A stretch of DNA of 64,000 bases from Candidatus Kapaibacterium sp. (GCA_025455065.1 JALONG010000015.1:25803-89802), one strand, 5' to 3'. Numbered from the stretch's first letter, positions 1 through 8,808 are shown. A program made the numbers and translations. Notes: generated from the sequence alone by a model not told the origin.

Positions 1-302
1 CGCCGGCATCAGAACTCGCCGCTCTCGAACGGATTGAGCAAGGAATGGCAAATAGAGTTTTGACAATGACAGAAAAAGAGCAAGAATCTATCCACGCTAT
101 GCGGAAAGCCACAATGGAACTGCACAAGGAGGAGGTTGCCATAGCAAAAAGGGGGCAAATTTTCGGCTTTTCGCTCGCCGCTTTAAGTCTTGGCATGACA
201 ACATATCTCGCCGCAAACGGACATTCCGTAGAAAGTATCGCAGGACTTTTGGTTGCTCTTGGTACACTCGCCGCTTCATTTTTCAATAAGCCAAAGACAT
301 GA
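1..302 (+). CDS. DUF2335-like membrane protein, 5' partial
   Basis: The open frame enters from the window edge (first whole codon at 3) and stops with TGA at 300-302. An ATG lies at 45, but the upstream residues PASELAALERIEQG followed by a TEKEQES stretch resemble the conserved N-terminal region I associate with DUF2335, so the true start is probably outside the window. A charged, amphipathic N-terminal half is followed by two likely membrane segments (FGFSLAALSLGMTTYLAANG, then SIAGLLVALGTLAASFF) and a short basic tail. Function is unknown; the family is common in mobile or accessory DNA. A CRISPR-type repeat starts one base after the stop, so its transcript may run into the mini-array. Family assignment is from memory of the pattern. 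Confidence 0.6.
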   Translation, partial: PASELAALERIEQGMANRVLTMTEKEQESIHAMRKATMELHKEEVAIAKRGQIFGFSLAALSLGMTTYLAANGHSVESIAGLLVALGTLAASFFNKPKT

Positions 303-384
303 ATGTTTCCCGCACACGCGGGGATGAACCGATGAACCTAAGATAACTTGATATATATCAAGAGCTTTTCCCGCACACGCGGGG
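303..384 (+). CRISPR. Two-repeat mini-CRISPR (pseudo-array) upstream of the Fic-cas operon
   Basis: Repeat 1 (303-331) differs from the main-array repeat only at base 2 (T for C) and keeps the final GATGAACCG handle. The spacer-like segment 332-363 is exactly 32 nt, the standard I-E length here. Repeat 2 (364-384) keeps TTTCCCGCACACGCGGGG, the Cas6e hairpin, but has lost the 3' handle and runs into TTTTCGTTTTT. The unit could therefore give one crRNA-like RNA with a normal 5' handle, a 32-nt guide and a 3' hairpin. It is separated from the main array by the whole cas operon. The geometry is seen directly; the role as a guide RNA is inferred. Confidence 0.85.
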
Positions 385-395
385 TTTTCGTTTTT
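324..395 (+). ncRNA. Predicted crRNA-like regulatory RNA (CreA/CreR-like)
   Basis: After Cas6e cleavage of repeat 1 the RNA would start with the 8-nt handle AUGAACCG, continue with the guide from 332-363, and end in the repeat-2 hairpin plus U-tract. Guide positions 1-18 (ATGAACCTAAGATAACTT) match 405-422 except at positions 6 and 12, which are not base-paired in E. coli I-E Cascade. Positions 19-20, 26 and 28-32 do not match. Such a partial match is expected to allow Cascade binding but poor Cas3 cleavage, as described for CreA-type RNAs. I could not identify its own promoter; read-through from the DUF2335 gene is possible. Confidence 0.65.
364..395 (+). terminator. Repeat-derived hairpin with U-tract, putative intrinsic terminator
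   Basis: The degenerate second repeat forms a CCCGC/GCGGG stem around ACAC, followed directly by TTTTCGTTTTT. This is the shape of a rho-independent terminator. It could define the 3' end of the mini-array RNA while also supplying a Cas6e-binding hairpin, and could insulate the downstream operon promoter. Confidence 0.5.
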
Positions 396-401
396 ATATC
401 A

Positions 402-436
402 AAGATGAATCTAAGGTAACTTTTTATATTTTTTCT
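402..436 (+). promoter_or_regulatory. Predicted Cascade target site: AAG PAM plus partial protospacer
   Basis: AAG at 402-404 sits directly 5' of ATGAATCTAAGGTAACTT (405-422), which matches the mini-array guide at positions 1-5, 7-11 and 13-18. In I-E Cascade AAG is a preferred PAM, and every sixth guide base is flipped out. The only mismatches in the first 18 positions are at 6 and 12. Positions 21-25 and 27 also match. The 32-nt footprint ends at 436, at the start of the predicted -33 box, so bound Cascade would block that promoter. Confidence 0.7.
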
Positions 437-466
437 TGACTAAATCAGAAAATTTTGATACGTTTG
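435..466 (+). promoter_or_regulatory. Predicted Bacteroidota-type promoter of the HTH-Fic-cas operon
   Basis: TACGTTTG at 459-466 fits the TAnnTTTG -7 consensus. TTGA at 436-439 lies 19 nt upstream, the expected -33 distance (consensus TTTG or TTG). Transcription would begin near 473 and the first ATG is at 507. No other promoter is evident before casA, so this one probably drives the HTH gene, fic and casA onward. Confidence 0.55.
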
Positions 467-506
467 TACTGAGTTCACAAACACACAAATTTTTTCTATC
501 ACGTCC

Positions 507-758
507 ATGCAAAAACTCAACGGGCATTTTTCTACATCCCAAACCTTGTTTGACGTTCCAACAAACAATCGTGGTTATGCAACCACCGAATTTTTACGTC
601 AAAACAAAAATTTACTAAATATAACAAAATTGGCGAAAATTGCCGGTATTAAATCCGATGCGGTTTTGTCAGCTGTGCGATACAACCACCAACTAACCAT
701 GGATGAGTCTATGCGACTCACCGCAGCATTAGAAAAATGTGGATTTCGGGTGATATAG
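507..758 (+). CDS. Small HTH-like protein preceding Fic
   Basis: This is an 83-residue protein. Residues 37-60 (LLNITKLAKIAGIKSDAVLS) look like a helix-turn-helix, followed by ESMRLTAALEKCGF, which resembles the C-terminal helix of small phage-repressor or antitoxin-type regulators. The stop codon is one base before the fic ATG (760), so the two are translationally close and surely co-transcribed. By context it could be an antitoxin-like partner of Fic or an operon regulator binding the promoter at 435-466. I do not recognise a named family. The start at 507 is the first ATG after the predicted transcription start; an in-frame extension upstream would precede that start. Confidence 0.6.
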   Translation: MQKLNGHFSTSQTLFDVPTNNRGYATTEFLRQNKNLLNITKLAKIAGIKSDAVLSAVRYNHQLTMDESMRLTAALEKCGFRVI

Positions 759-759
759 A

Positions 760-1584
760 ATGCCCACCCCACCCCGCATCACCGACCGCACCTTCTTTGT
801 GGAATACACGGCACACCCGCGTCCACAGTCGCTCGGCGCACTCTGGGCGCAGTTTGCCGCACTGGAAATTGCACCTGACAATATGCGGGGCGCAGATACG
901 TTGCCAATGCTTGCTTTCGCCAATGATGTTGCCTCTGTTCATTCCTCGCAAATTGAAGGAAATTCACTCGACCTCAATTTTTTTATGCAGTCCAAGCAGC
1001 GTGGCGAGGTTGCAAAGCCTAAAAAACGTGAGTTTCAGGAAATTGAAGATGTACGTGCGGCATACAATTTTGCTCAAGAACATTCTCTCACCGAACAGCA
1101 CTTCCTTCATGCACATAAAACATTGTCAAAGCGTTTTTTGATTACCTCCAAACGCGGGAATTATCGCAATCACGGCATGATGATTCAAAGTGCTGGAGGT
1201 ATTGAATACGTTGCCATTGAGGAAGAGTATATACCTGAAGCGATGCAACAATTTTGGAATGGAATAGAGCATCTGAAACAACAAGACCTTTCACCCTCAG
1301 AAGCCTTTTACCATGCGGCTTTACTGCATTTAGTGTTTGTGCATATTCATCCGTTTTCCGACGGTAATGGTCGGAGTGTTCGCCTTTTGGAAAAATGGTT
1401 TTTAGCCCATCATCTTGGAAAACGTGCGTGGCACATTCCTTCGGAAACACTCTATTTGGAGCATCGCAAAGCCTACTTTGCCAATATCAAACTTGGCGTG
1501 AATTACTACGAACTCGACTATAGCCGAGCAATGCCGTTTCTGCTCATGTTGCCCGAAGCCTTGACGATATTTCTTGATTCTTAA
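760..1584 (+). CDS. fic: Fic family protein (class II, self-inhibited), candidate toxin
   Basis: The 274-residue protein has the canonical active-site motif HPFSDGNGRSVR at residues 197-208 (HxFx[D/E]GNGRxxR). His197 is the catalytic base for transferring a nucleotide monophosphate, usually AMP, to a target hydroxyl. The inhibitory motif [S/T]xxxE[G/N] is present as SSQIEG (Ser62, Glu66, Gly67) on the N-terminal side, so this is a class II Fic whose Glu normally blocks ATP binding. Residues 130-160 carry the beta-hairpin that clamps substrates. It lies one base after the HTH gene and 22 bases before casA, in the same operon as Cascade. Fic toxins are known to modify gyrase, topoisomerase IV and other targets; the target here is unknown. 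Its position behind a Cascade target site suggests a guarded toxin. Confidence 0.92.
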   Translation: MPTPPRITDRTFFVEYTAHPRPQSLGALWAQFAALEIAPDNMRGADTLPMLAFANDVASVHSSQIEGNSLDLNFFMQSKQRGEVAKPKKREFQEIEDVRAAYNFAQEHSLTEQHFLHAHKTLSKRFLITSKRGNYRNHGMMIQSAGGIEYVAIEEEYIPEAMQQFWNGIEHLKQQDLSPSEAFYHAALLHLVFVHIHPFSDGNGRSVRLLEKWFLAHHLGKRAWHIPSETLYLEHRKAYFANIKLGVNYYELDYSRAMPFLLMLPEALTIFLDS

Positions 1585-1606
1585 ACCTCATTATCGAACG
1601 AATTAT

Positions 1607-3328
1607 ATGGAACGTTACAACCTTCTCGTTGAACGCTGGATTCCTGTGCAAACTCATAGCGAAAAGCGCCTGTGGGTACGCCCTTGCGACATAGTTGCCA
1701 CCGAAGACCCTGTGATCACTATTGATTGGAATCGCGCTGATTTTAACGCCGCTACGCTTGAGTTTCTTATTGGTCTTTTGCAAACCTGCTTTGCGCCAAA
1801 AAACGAAGCCGAATGGCGCAATTACTACGCTGCACCACCTTCGGTTGAAGACTTGCAAACCGCCTTCCAACGCTATGAAGAAGCGTTTTATTTGAACGGA
1901 GAAGGATACCGCTTTATGCAAGACCCCACAGCCGCCGGAGATGTTGCGAAGAAAGATGATTGGGAGCCGATGACAAAACTCCTCATTGACGCTCCGGGTG
2001 GCAATACTATCAAGGAAAATAAAGATCATTTTGTAAAGCGCACCGAAGGCGGTTTTTCTTTGCCTGTTGCAGCAATCGCGCTCTACACGCTACAAACGTA
2101 TGCGCCATCAGGCGGGCAAGGACACCGAACATCCATTCGCGGCGGTGGACCGATGACGACCATTCTTTTAGCCGCAGAACCTCGCAATTCAACCGAAAAG
2201 CCAACGCTATGGCGTACACTTTGGATGAACGTTTTACCACAATCGGAAATAGATTCCTTGCCCGGAAACCCTGATAAAAACTCGATTGGTGATATTTTTC
2301 CTTGGATGAAGCCCGTGCGATTAAGTAAAGAAAAAAACAGCGAAGTAATTCCTGATATGGCGAATCCGCTTCTGCCCTTGTGGGCAACTCCGCGCCGCAT
2401 TTACTTTGATTTTTCAACATTGAATACGGAAAATCTACCGTGTCTTGTGGAAGCAGAATGCCGTACACAAGTGTTGATCAGGTATTCAGCGCAAAATTAT
2501 GGTGAGAATTATCCAACAAATCTTTGGGAACATCCGCTTTCGCCCTATTATTTCGATAAAAAACAGCATTTGCCTGAACACCCGCAACCGGGCGGCATCC
2601 GTTGGAAATACTGGCTTGGCTGTGTAGGTTTGCAACAAAAGGAGGATGATATTCTGAAACGCCCAGCGCGGGTAGTGCGATATTTTCGTACTCGTCGCAG
2701 CGAAGAACATCCTGAATGGCTTGATACAATGCGGGTTTCAGCTTTTGGTTATGACATGAAAAATATGGAAGCACGGTGTTGGTACGCTGGAGAAATGCAC
2801 GTCATTTTGAATGAAATGGATGAAGGTAGAGTGCGGGCAATTCTTATTCAAAGCATTGATGCTGCCACAGAAGCCGCACAAATGCTGAACCGATACACAA
2901 CAGCATTTTTCTACGATACTCAAGCTCAATTCTGGTCGGCAAGCGAGCAACCGTTTTTTGAACATCTGAAAATTTTGTCTAACCTTGTGCGCGAAGCGCA
3001 GCAGCAGCCGAATCCCGAAACATGGATTGATGAACACACGAACAGCCTGAACACACGGTGGTTTCTGGTTTTGCGAGGGCTGTGTTTTTCAATCGTTCAG
3101 AGACTCGCCGAATCCTATCCGCCTGAAGGCGTGAAAGCAAAGCAAGTCTATCAGCAGGTGGGAGAATTTCAGAAGTGGTTTACGGTCAATATCCAAAAGA
3201 CGTTAGGGCTTTCCAAAGATATTGTTCAAGACGCAAAAGAGAAAAAAGCGAAAGAAAAAAAAGAGAAAAAAGCATCTGCCGCGAAAGCCAATAAAACAAG
3301 CCCAAAGAAACAAACTTCTGATAATTGA
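1607..3328 (+). CDS. casA: Type I-E Cascade large subunit CasA/Cse1 (Cas8e)
   Basis: This 573-residue protein is the Cascade subunit that reads the PAM and recruits Cas3. It starts with MERYNLLVERWIPV, the usual Cse1 opening, so I chose ATG 1607 over the in-frame ATG at 1574, which overlaps fic. The region SGGQGHRTSIRGGGPMTTIL, about residues 175-195, is the characteristic Cse1 loop segment. The last roughly 32 residues are an unusual lysine/alanine-rich tail (KEKKAKEKKEKK and similar) not expected in the family core; it may bind nucleic acid. It is 22 bases downstream of fic with no terminator between. Identification is strong; the tail's role is unknown. Confidence 0.95.
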   Translation: MERYNLLVERWIPVQTHSEKRLWVRPCDIVATEDPVITIDWNRADFNAATLEFLIGLLQTCFAPKNEAEWRNYYAAPPSVEDLQTAFQRYEEAFYLNGEGYRFMQDPTAAGDVAKKDDWEPMTKLLIDAPGGNTIKENKDHFVKRTEGGFSLPVAAIALYTLQTYAPSGGQGHRTSIRGGGPMTTILLAAEPRNSTEKPTLWRTLWMNVLPQSEIDSLPGNPDKNSIGDIFPWMKPVRLSKEKNSEVIPDMANPLLPLWATPRRIYFDFSTLNTENLPCLVEAECRTQVLIRYSAQNYGENYPTNLWEHPLSPYYFDKKQHLPEHPQPGGIRWKYWLGCVGLQQKEDDILKRPARVVRYFRTRRSEEHPEWLDTMRVSAFGYDMKNMEARCWYAGEMHVILNEMDEGRVRAILIQSIDAATEAAQMLNRYTTAFFYDTQAQFWSASEQPFFEHLKILSNLVREAQQQPNPETWIDEHTNSLNTRWFLVLRGLCFSIVQRLAESYPPEGVKAKQVYQQVGEFQKWFTVNIQKTLGLSKDIVQDAKEKKAKEKKEKKASAAKANKTSPKKQTSDN

Positions 3329-3416
3329 GCAGATCATCATCGCGTGAAATCACGACAACAACATCGTAAAACAACGCAATAATCCACACTTTTACTCACT
3401 TCAATTCTCATGCACT

Positions 3417-4088
3417 ATGGCAGAAATAGAATCTCCTCCTTCCGCCAGCGAGCCAGAAGGCACTTCCGAAAGCACCAATAAATCTCCACAATTTTATTGG
3501 AAGATTGACTCCGACCGCGACGCAACACCCGTTCTCAGGGCGTGGTTCACGCGCTTGCATGGTACGCCCGTAAACACACCTGCCGAATATGTTCGGATGC
3601 CCGACAAAGGCGCACGGGCTGAACTTCGCCGCTGCCGCACACCGGACAAAGCAGCCATGACCCCCTGTTGCGGTGAACTCTTCCGCGATTTGCAAGTGGC
3701 GAAGTTGATAAATCAGAATGACGAAACTGCCCCTCGGTTTGAACAAAATCTTATTCGCATTGGCATCATTGCCGGAGTTGCATCGCATCTGTACGCAGAT
3801 TCGGTGCGCGGCACAGTAAGGCTTGGGCGACAAATGTCTTCTATGCAAGGCGGTGAAGAAGGCAAACCCCTTGTCAGCGAAGCACGATTTCGCCGCTTGC
3901 TGCTCTCGCACGATTCGCCCGAAGAATTGATGGTGAACATGATTCGCATTGTGCAGCAGATTGATACGAGCGGCAGCAGCCTGAACGTGTTTGATATTGC
4001 AAACACTCTTTGGTGGTTTGATTTTGTCGGCACTCGGCAGCGTCTTGCCTACGATTACTACACATTTTTACCACAAGCAAAAAAATAA
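3417..4088 (+). CDS. casB: Type I-E Cascade small subunit CasB/Cse2 (Cas11e)
   Basis: This 223-residue protein is the small Cascade subunit, present as a dimer along the crRNA backbone, where it stabilises the R-loop. It has the family pattern of an acidic, low-complexity N-terminus followed by ARAELRRCRTPDKAAMTP and a helical, arginine-rich C-terminal half. It is somewhat longer than the E. coli protein (about 160) mainly through the N-terminal extension. It follows casA after an 88-base gap and precedes casC by 33 bases. Order and sequence both fit casABCDE. Confidence 0.9.
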   Translation: MAEIESPPSASEPEGTSESTNKSPQFYWKIDSDRDATPVLRAWFTRLHGTPVNTPAEYVRMPDKGARAELRRCRTPDKAAMTPCCGELFRDLQVAKLINQNDETAPRFEQNLIRIGIIAGVASHLYADSVRGTVRLGRQMSSMQGGEEGKPLVSEARFRRLLLSHDSPEELMVNMIRIVQQIDTSGSSLNVFDIANTLWWFDFVGTRQRLAYDYYTFLPQAKK

Positions 4089-4121
4089 ATTCTTTTCACA
4101 TCTTATCATTTTTCTACAACT

Positions 4122-5201
4122 ATGACACGATTCTTGCAACTGCACTTTCTTACCTCCTTTGCCGCATCAAACCTGAATAGAGACGATAGCGGTTCTCCAA
4201 AAAACATCCGTATTGGCAATACGAAACGTTTGCGAATTTCCTCGCAATCGCTCAAAAGAGCATGGCGCACATCCGACACATTCCAGCAAGCACTTGGCGG
4301 CAATATCGGCACACGGACACGAAGATTGGGCATTAAGATTTACGAAGACTTGATAGCGGGCGGCATTGATGAAAAAAATGCGGAAGAAATTGCCATCAAG
4401 ATTGTCGGAGTATTTACTGATAACGAAGATAAAAAGGAAAATAAACTTGAAACAAAGCAACTCTTTCATATCAGTCCACAAGAGCTGCAATCTGTCAATG
4501 CGCTTGTCGCGGAAATTTGCGCAAGTAAAGCTACTCCTAAAAACGACGACGAACGCTACAAACTGCTTCGCAAAGAACACACTGCCGCTGATATTGCTGC
4601 ATTTGGCAGAATGTTCGCCAGCAATCCGGAAAAGAATAGCGACGCAGCCGTACAGGTAGCACACGCTTTTACCGTACATCCGGCAACGGAAGAAGACGAT
4701 TATTTCACGGCGGTGGATGACCTCAAAAGCAAAGAACAAAGCGGATCTGGATTCTTGGGCGTGGCGTATTTGGGTGCGGGGGTATATTATTCGTACATCT
4801 GCGTAGATATGCCGCTTTTGCTTGAAAATCTCGGTGGTAATCTTGACCTTGCAGAGCGCACCATTACCGCACTTATTGAATGTGCCTCGACTGTTGCACC
4901 CACAGGAAAGCAAAATAGCCATGCTTCGCGGGCATACGCACACTACATTTTGGCAGAGGCAGGACACCAAGTACCGCGCCAGTTGTCGCTTGCTTTTGTG
5001 CAGCCTATTACCTCCGCAACCGTTGTAGAAGATTCTATCAAGGCTTTAGAAACCACCGAAGGTGCATTTGAAAAAATGTATGGTGCCTGCCGTAACGCAT
5101 TTGCCCGTGCGAACTTTGTACAACAAGAAGGTAGTTTGAACGAAATTAAGAATTTTGCTCAAGAACATATTCGCGCTGTTCACGGTGCAACGAAAGGATA
5201 A
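4122..5201 (+). CDS. casC: Type I-E Cascade backbone protein CasC/Cse4 (Cas7e)
   Basis: This 359-residue RAMP protein forms the six-copy crRNA-binding filament of Cascade; its thumb inserts at every sixth guide base, which is the structural reason positions 6, 12, 18 and so on are unpaired. The N-terminus contains LHFLTSFAASNLNRDD and KRLRISSQSLKRAWRTS, both typical of Cas7e. GLY-rich GSGFLGVAYLGAGVYY lies in the central RRM. It ends 4 bases before the casD start, indicating coupled translation. Confidence 0.95.
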   Translation: MTRFLQLHFLTSFAASNLNRDDSGSPKNIRIGNTKRLRISSQSLKRAWRTSDTFQQALGGNIGTRTRRLGIKIYEDLIAGGIDEKNAEEIAIKIVGVFTDNEDKKENKLETKQLFHISPQELQSVNALVAEICASKATPKNDDERYKLLRKEHTAADIAAFGRMFASNPEKNSDAAVQVAHAFTVHPATEEDDYFTAVDDLKSKEQSGSGFLGVAYLGAGVYYSYICVDMPLLLENLGGNLDLAERTITALIECASTVAPTGKQNSHASRAYAHYILAEAGHQVPRQLSLAFVQPITSATVVEDSIKALETTEGAFEKMYGACRNAFARANFVQQEGSLNEIKNFAQEHIRAVHGATKG

Positions 5202-5205
5202 TTGC

Positions 5206-6078
5206 ATGAGACACTTCCTGCTTTGGACGCTCTATGCACCTTTGGCATCCTTTGGTGATGTTGCCGTAGGCGGCACACGACCTTCCTTTTCCTACCCGAC
5301 AAAATCATCAATCATTGGTATGCTGGCAGCCGCATTGGGGCTGCGCCGTGAGCAATCATCCGCAATAGAAGTCTTGGCACAATCACTTGGATTTGCCGTG
5401 CGCGTGGAGCGTGGCGGAGAACGGTTTGAAGATTTTCACACTGTTCAAACGCCAAAACAAAAGATTCTCAACGATAATACGTGGATTGCTACACGCAAGG
5501 ATGCACTTCATCCAATCCACAAATCAAACGATGGCGTTGCAACGATATTATCCACACGAGAATACGTGCAAAACGGTATTTATTCGGTGTGTGTGTGGCT
5601 CAAAGAAGAAACTGCTCCGTATTCATTAGAATCCCTTGCGAATGCTCTCCAAAGCCCAGTATTCACGCTGTATTTGGGGCGAAAATCTTGTCCGCTTGCA
5701 CTCCCCTTGAAGCCATTCCATTGTGAAACTTTGACGCTTACCGATGCACTGCGTCAGTATAACGAAAAGGCACAGCCATTAGCTATTATTCACCGCGAAT
5801 ACGGTGCAGAAAAGAAAGAATTGGTAGCAAAGTGCTGGGATGTGTTGCAAAAAAAGCCGTCTATTTTCGATGATTTTAGCCCAGATAATTCCTCACAACA
5901 GCATTATGTCTATTGGGATGCGTCTTTGCCATCACACGAAGCAGGTTTTTCAACGACCTCATTCCAGCAAAAACGCCGCGACGAACCCCGCTCCCGCACC
6001 AAATGGCAATTCGGTGAACGCTTTGAGTATTCGGCTATTCTCGACGAACCCGCAACACCGGAGGCGCAGCATGACTAA
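5206..6078 (+). CDS. casD: Type I-E Cascade Cas5e (CasD)
   Basis: This 290-residue Cas5 family RAMP protein caps the crRNA 5' handle. It begins MRHFLLWTLYAPLASFGDVA and continues GGTRPSFSYPTKSSIIGMLA, the classic Cas5 N-terminal signature. I chose ATG 5206, just after the casC stop, rather than the longer in-frame start at 5155 inside casC. It is longer than E. coli CasD (about 224). Its stop overlaps the casE start by 8 bases (ATGACTAA). Confidence 0.94.
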   Translation: MRHFLLWTLYAPLASFGDVAVGGTRPSFSYPTKSSIIGMLAAALGLRREQSSAIEVLAQSLGFAVRVERGGERFEDFHTVQTPKQKILNDNTWIATRKDALHPIHKSNDGVATILSTREYVQNGIYSVCVWLKEETAPYSLESLANALQSPVFTLYLGRKSCPLALPLKPFHCETLTLTDALRQYNEKAQPLAIIHREYGAEKKELVAKCWDVLQKKPSIFDDFSPDNSSQQHYVYWDASLPSHEAGFSTTSFQQKRRDEPRSRTKWQFGERFEYSAILDEPATPEAQHD

Positions 6079-6784
6079 TCCGCTCTATTTCTCCAAAATC
6101 ACCCTCCGCGAGTCTGCACCTATCAGCAAACTCCGCGAACTCAGCTACGACGGCTACGCACCGCATAAAACCATCTGGCAACTGCTTTCCCGCAGTCCCA
6201 CACAAGAGCGCGATTTTCTCTTTCGCTACGACATTGAGCCGCGAAGCGGTTTGCCACGCTTTTATGTGGTCTCGTGCCAAGAAGCCAAGGATACAAGCGG
6301 GCTTTGGGATATTCAAACAAAACCGTATCTCGTGCAGGAGCCTGAAAAACCGTCTCTCTTCACACTTGGCGACCAATTCCGCTTTTCCCTGCGGGTGAAT
6401 CCCACATTCGATAAATCTGACCGTTCCAAAAAGCAGAAACAACGCCATGATTTGATTTGCCATCTCCGCAAGCAACTTCCCAAAAACGCTCACGGTGAGC
6501 GCGAAGAACCTCACGCCGCAACCGAACACCGTGCGTGCAAAGAATGGCTGGAACGAAAAACAACTCTGGGTTTTCGGCTCGTGAATCCTGATGAATCCTT
6601 GCTTGTGGAACAGTACGACCAACTCCGCTTCAAGCACAAAGACCAAACCACAATTCTAAGCCGCGTGGATATGAGCGGTGTCTTGGAAGTAACGGATGTG
6701 AAAAAGTTTTGGGATAATCTCACCAAAGGCATCGGACACGGAAAAGCCTTCGGTTGCGGACTGTTGCTTATTCGGCGGGTGTAG
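6071..6784 (+). CDS. casE: Type I-E crRNA endoribonuclease Cas6e (CasE)
   Basis: This 237-residue protein cleaves pre-crRNA at the base of the repeat hairpin and stays bound to its 3' end. Tyr29 and His32 in the GYAPHK stretch have the same spacing as the catalytic Tyr/His pair of Thermus Cas6e. The C-terminal GIGHGKAFGCGLLLIRRV is the glycine-rich loop of the RAMP fold. It overlaps casD by 8 bases. Its 3' end lies 7 bases from the 3' end of an opposing PIN toxin gene. It should process both the main array and the mini-array at 303-384, whose hairpins are identical. Confidence 0.95.
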   Translation: MTNPLYFSKITLRESAPISKLRELSYDGYAPHKTIWQLLSRSPTQERDFLFRYDIEPRSGLPRFYVVSCQEAKDTSGLWDIQTKPYLVQEPEKPSLFTLGDQFRFSLRVNPTFDKSDRSKKQKQRHDLICHLRKQLPKNAHGEREEPHAATEHRACKEWLERKTTLGFRLVNPDESLLVEQYDQLRFKHKDQTTILSRVDMSGVLEVTDVKKFWDNLTKGIGHGKAFGCGLLLIRRV

Positions 6785-6790
6785 GCGGTC

Positions 6791-7171
6791 TTATTCCCAC
6801 ACACGCTCCACATCGTAGGCATCGAAAGCCTCATCACTACTGACGACGGGCAGGTTTTCGGCTATGGCTTGGGCAATGATGATGCGGTCAAACGGGTCGC
6901 GGTGGTGATGCGGTAAGGCGGAGAGTTGTTGTATATGCTTGATTTCAATAGGCAATACGGTAAGAATATCGTCATGATTTTGCATAATCTCTTCGATACT
7001 GGCTGTGAGGCGTAGCTTGCCGAGCGAGTGTTTGATGCACATCTCCCATGGTGTGGCAATGGAAAGAAGGCAGTTTCTCGCTTCAATCATGGAATACGCT
7101 TTCTTCGGAAGTGGCTTGCCAACATCAATCATGGCAAGAAACGCATTGGTATCCAACAAAATATTGCTCAT
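6791..7171 (-). CDS. PIN-domain ribonuclease toxin (VapC-like)
   Basis: This 126-residue PIN protein is the toxin half of a type II toxin-antitoxin pair; the fold is a Mg-dependent RNase. Conserved acidic residues are visible: Asp7 in LLDTNAF, Glu43 in ATPWE, Asp92/Asp95 in HRDPFDRIIIAQA and Asp113 in SSDEAFDAY. It belongs to the PIN subgroup of COG3744 type. Its start overlaps the antitoxin stop by 4 bases (ATGA). The pair is antisense to, and splits, the cas genes between casE and cas1, with its 3' end only 7 bases from that of casE, so the two convergent transcripts may overlap. Confidence 0.9.
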   Translation of the reverse strand: MSNILLDTNAFLAMIDVGKPLPKKAYSMIEARNCLLSIATPWEMCIKHSLGKLRLTASIEEIMQNHDDILTVLPIEIKHIQQLSALPHHHRDPFDRIIIAQAIAENLPVVSSDEAFDAYDVERVWE

Positions 7172-7413
7172 ACATACTCCTCAAATCCTTCGGGAAGAGC
7201 ATCAAAATCATCAGCTATAAAAGCAACAACGCCCGGCATTCGCCCGAATTTACCGGTGTTGGTCGGTATTGAGGAGGATTGTGAATGTGCTTGGTGTGCT
7301 GCCCAAATTTCCATCGTGCGAGCAACAAGCACATCCAACGAAATACCTTCCGAAGCAGCGTATTTCCTTGCTGTTTCGAGGATGTGCGGCGGTAAATCAA
7401 GTGTTACAGGCAT
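7168..7413 (-). CDS. VapB-like antitoxin
   Basis: This is an 81-residue partner of the PIN toxin. MPVTLDLPPHILETARKYA and GISLDVLVARTMEIW suggest a ribbon-helix-helix or AbrB-like short DNA-binding N-terminal part, followed by a flexible acidic tail (DDFDALPEGFEEYV) that would wrap the toxin. I use ATG 7413 because a longer in-frame start at 7509 would run into cas1. It is divergent from cas1, with 65 bases between the two starts, so its autoregulation could also influence cas1-cas2 expression. The family assignment comes from context and size. Confidence 0.8.
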   Translation of the reverse strand: MPVTLDLPPHILETARKYAASEGISLDVLVARTMEIWAAHQAHSQSSSIPTNTGKFGRMPGVVAFIADDFDALPEGFEEYV

Positions 7414-7423
7414 GATTGAATCC

Positions 7424-7452
7424 TTATTGTATTGAGCAAAAAACGGTATAAT
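7424..7452 (+). promoter_or_regulatory. cas1: Possible promoter of cas1-cas2
   Basis: In the 65-base divergent gap, TATAAT at 7447-7452 has TTATTG 17 bases upstream (7424-7429). This would start transcription shortly before the cas1 ATG at 7479. The -35 match is weak and the Bacteroidota -7 box is not clear, so this is tentative. The gap must also hold the promoter of the antitoxin gene. Confidence 0.3.
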
Positions 7453-7478
7453 TTCTCTCACAAATATACGCGATTTGT

Positions 7479-8808
<1,330 letters not shown>

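Noticed and set aside
436..618. 60-residue ORF starting at 436
   Set aside because: It begins upstream of the predicted transcription start and overlaps the HTH gene in another frame.
1574..1606. Longer casA start overlapping fic
   Set aside because: The extra residues have no Cse1 resemblance; MERYNLLVERWIPV at 1607 is the family start.
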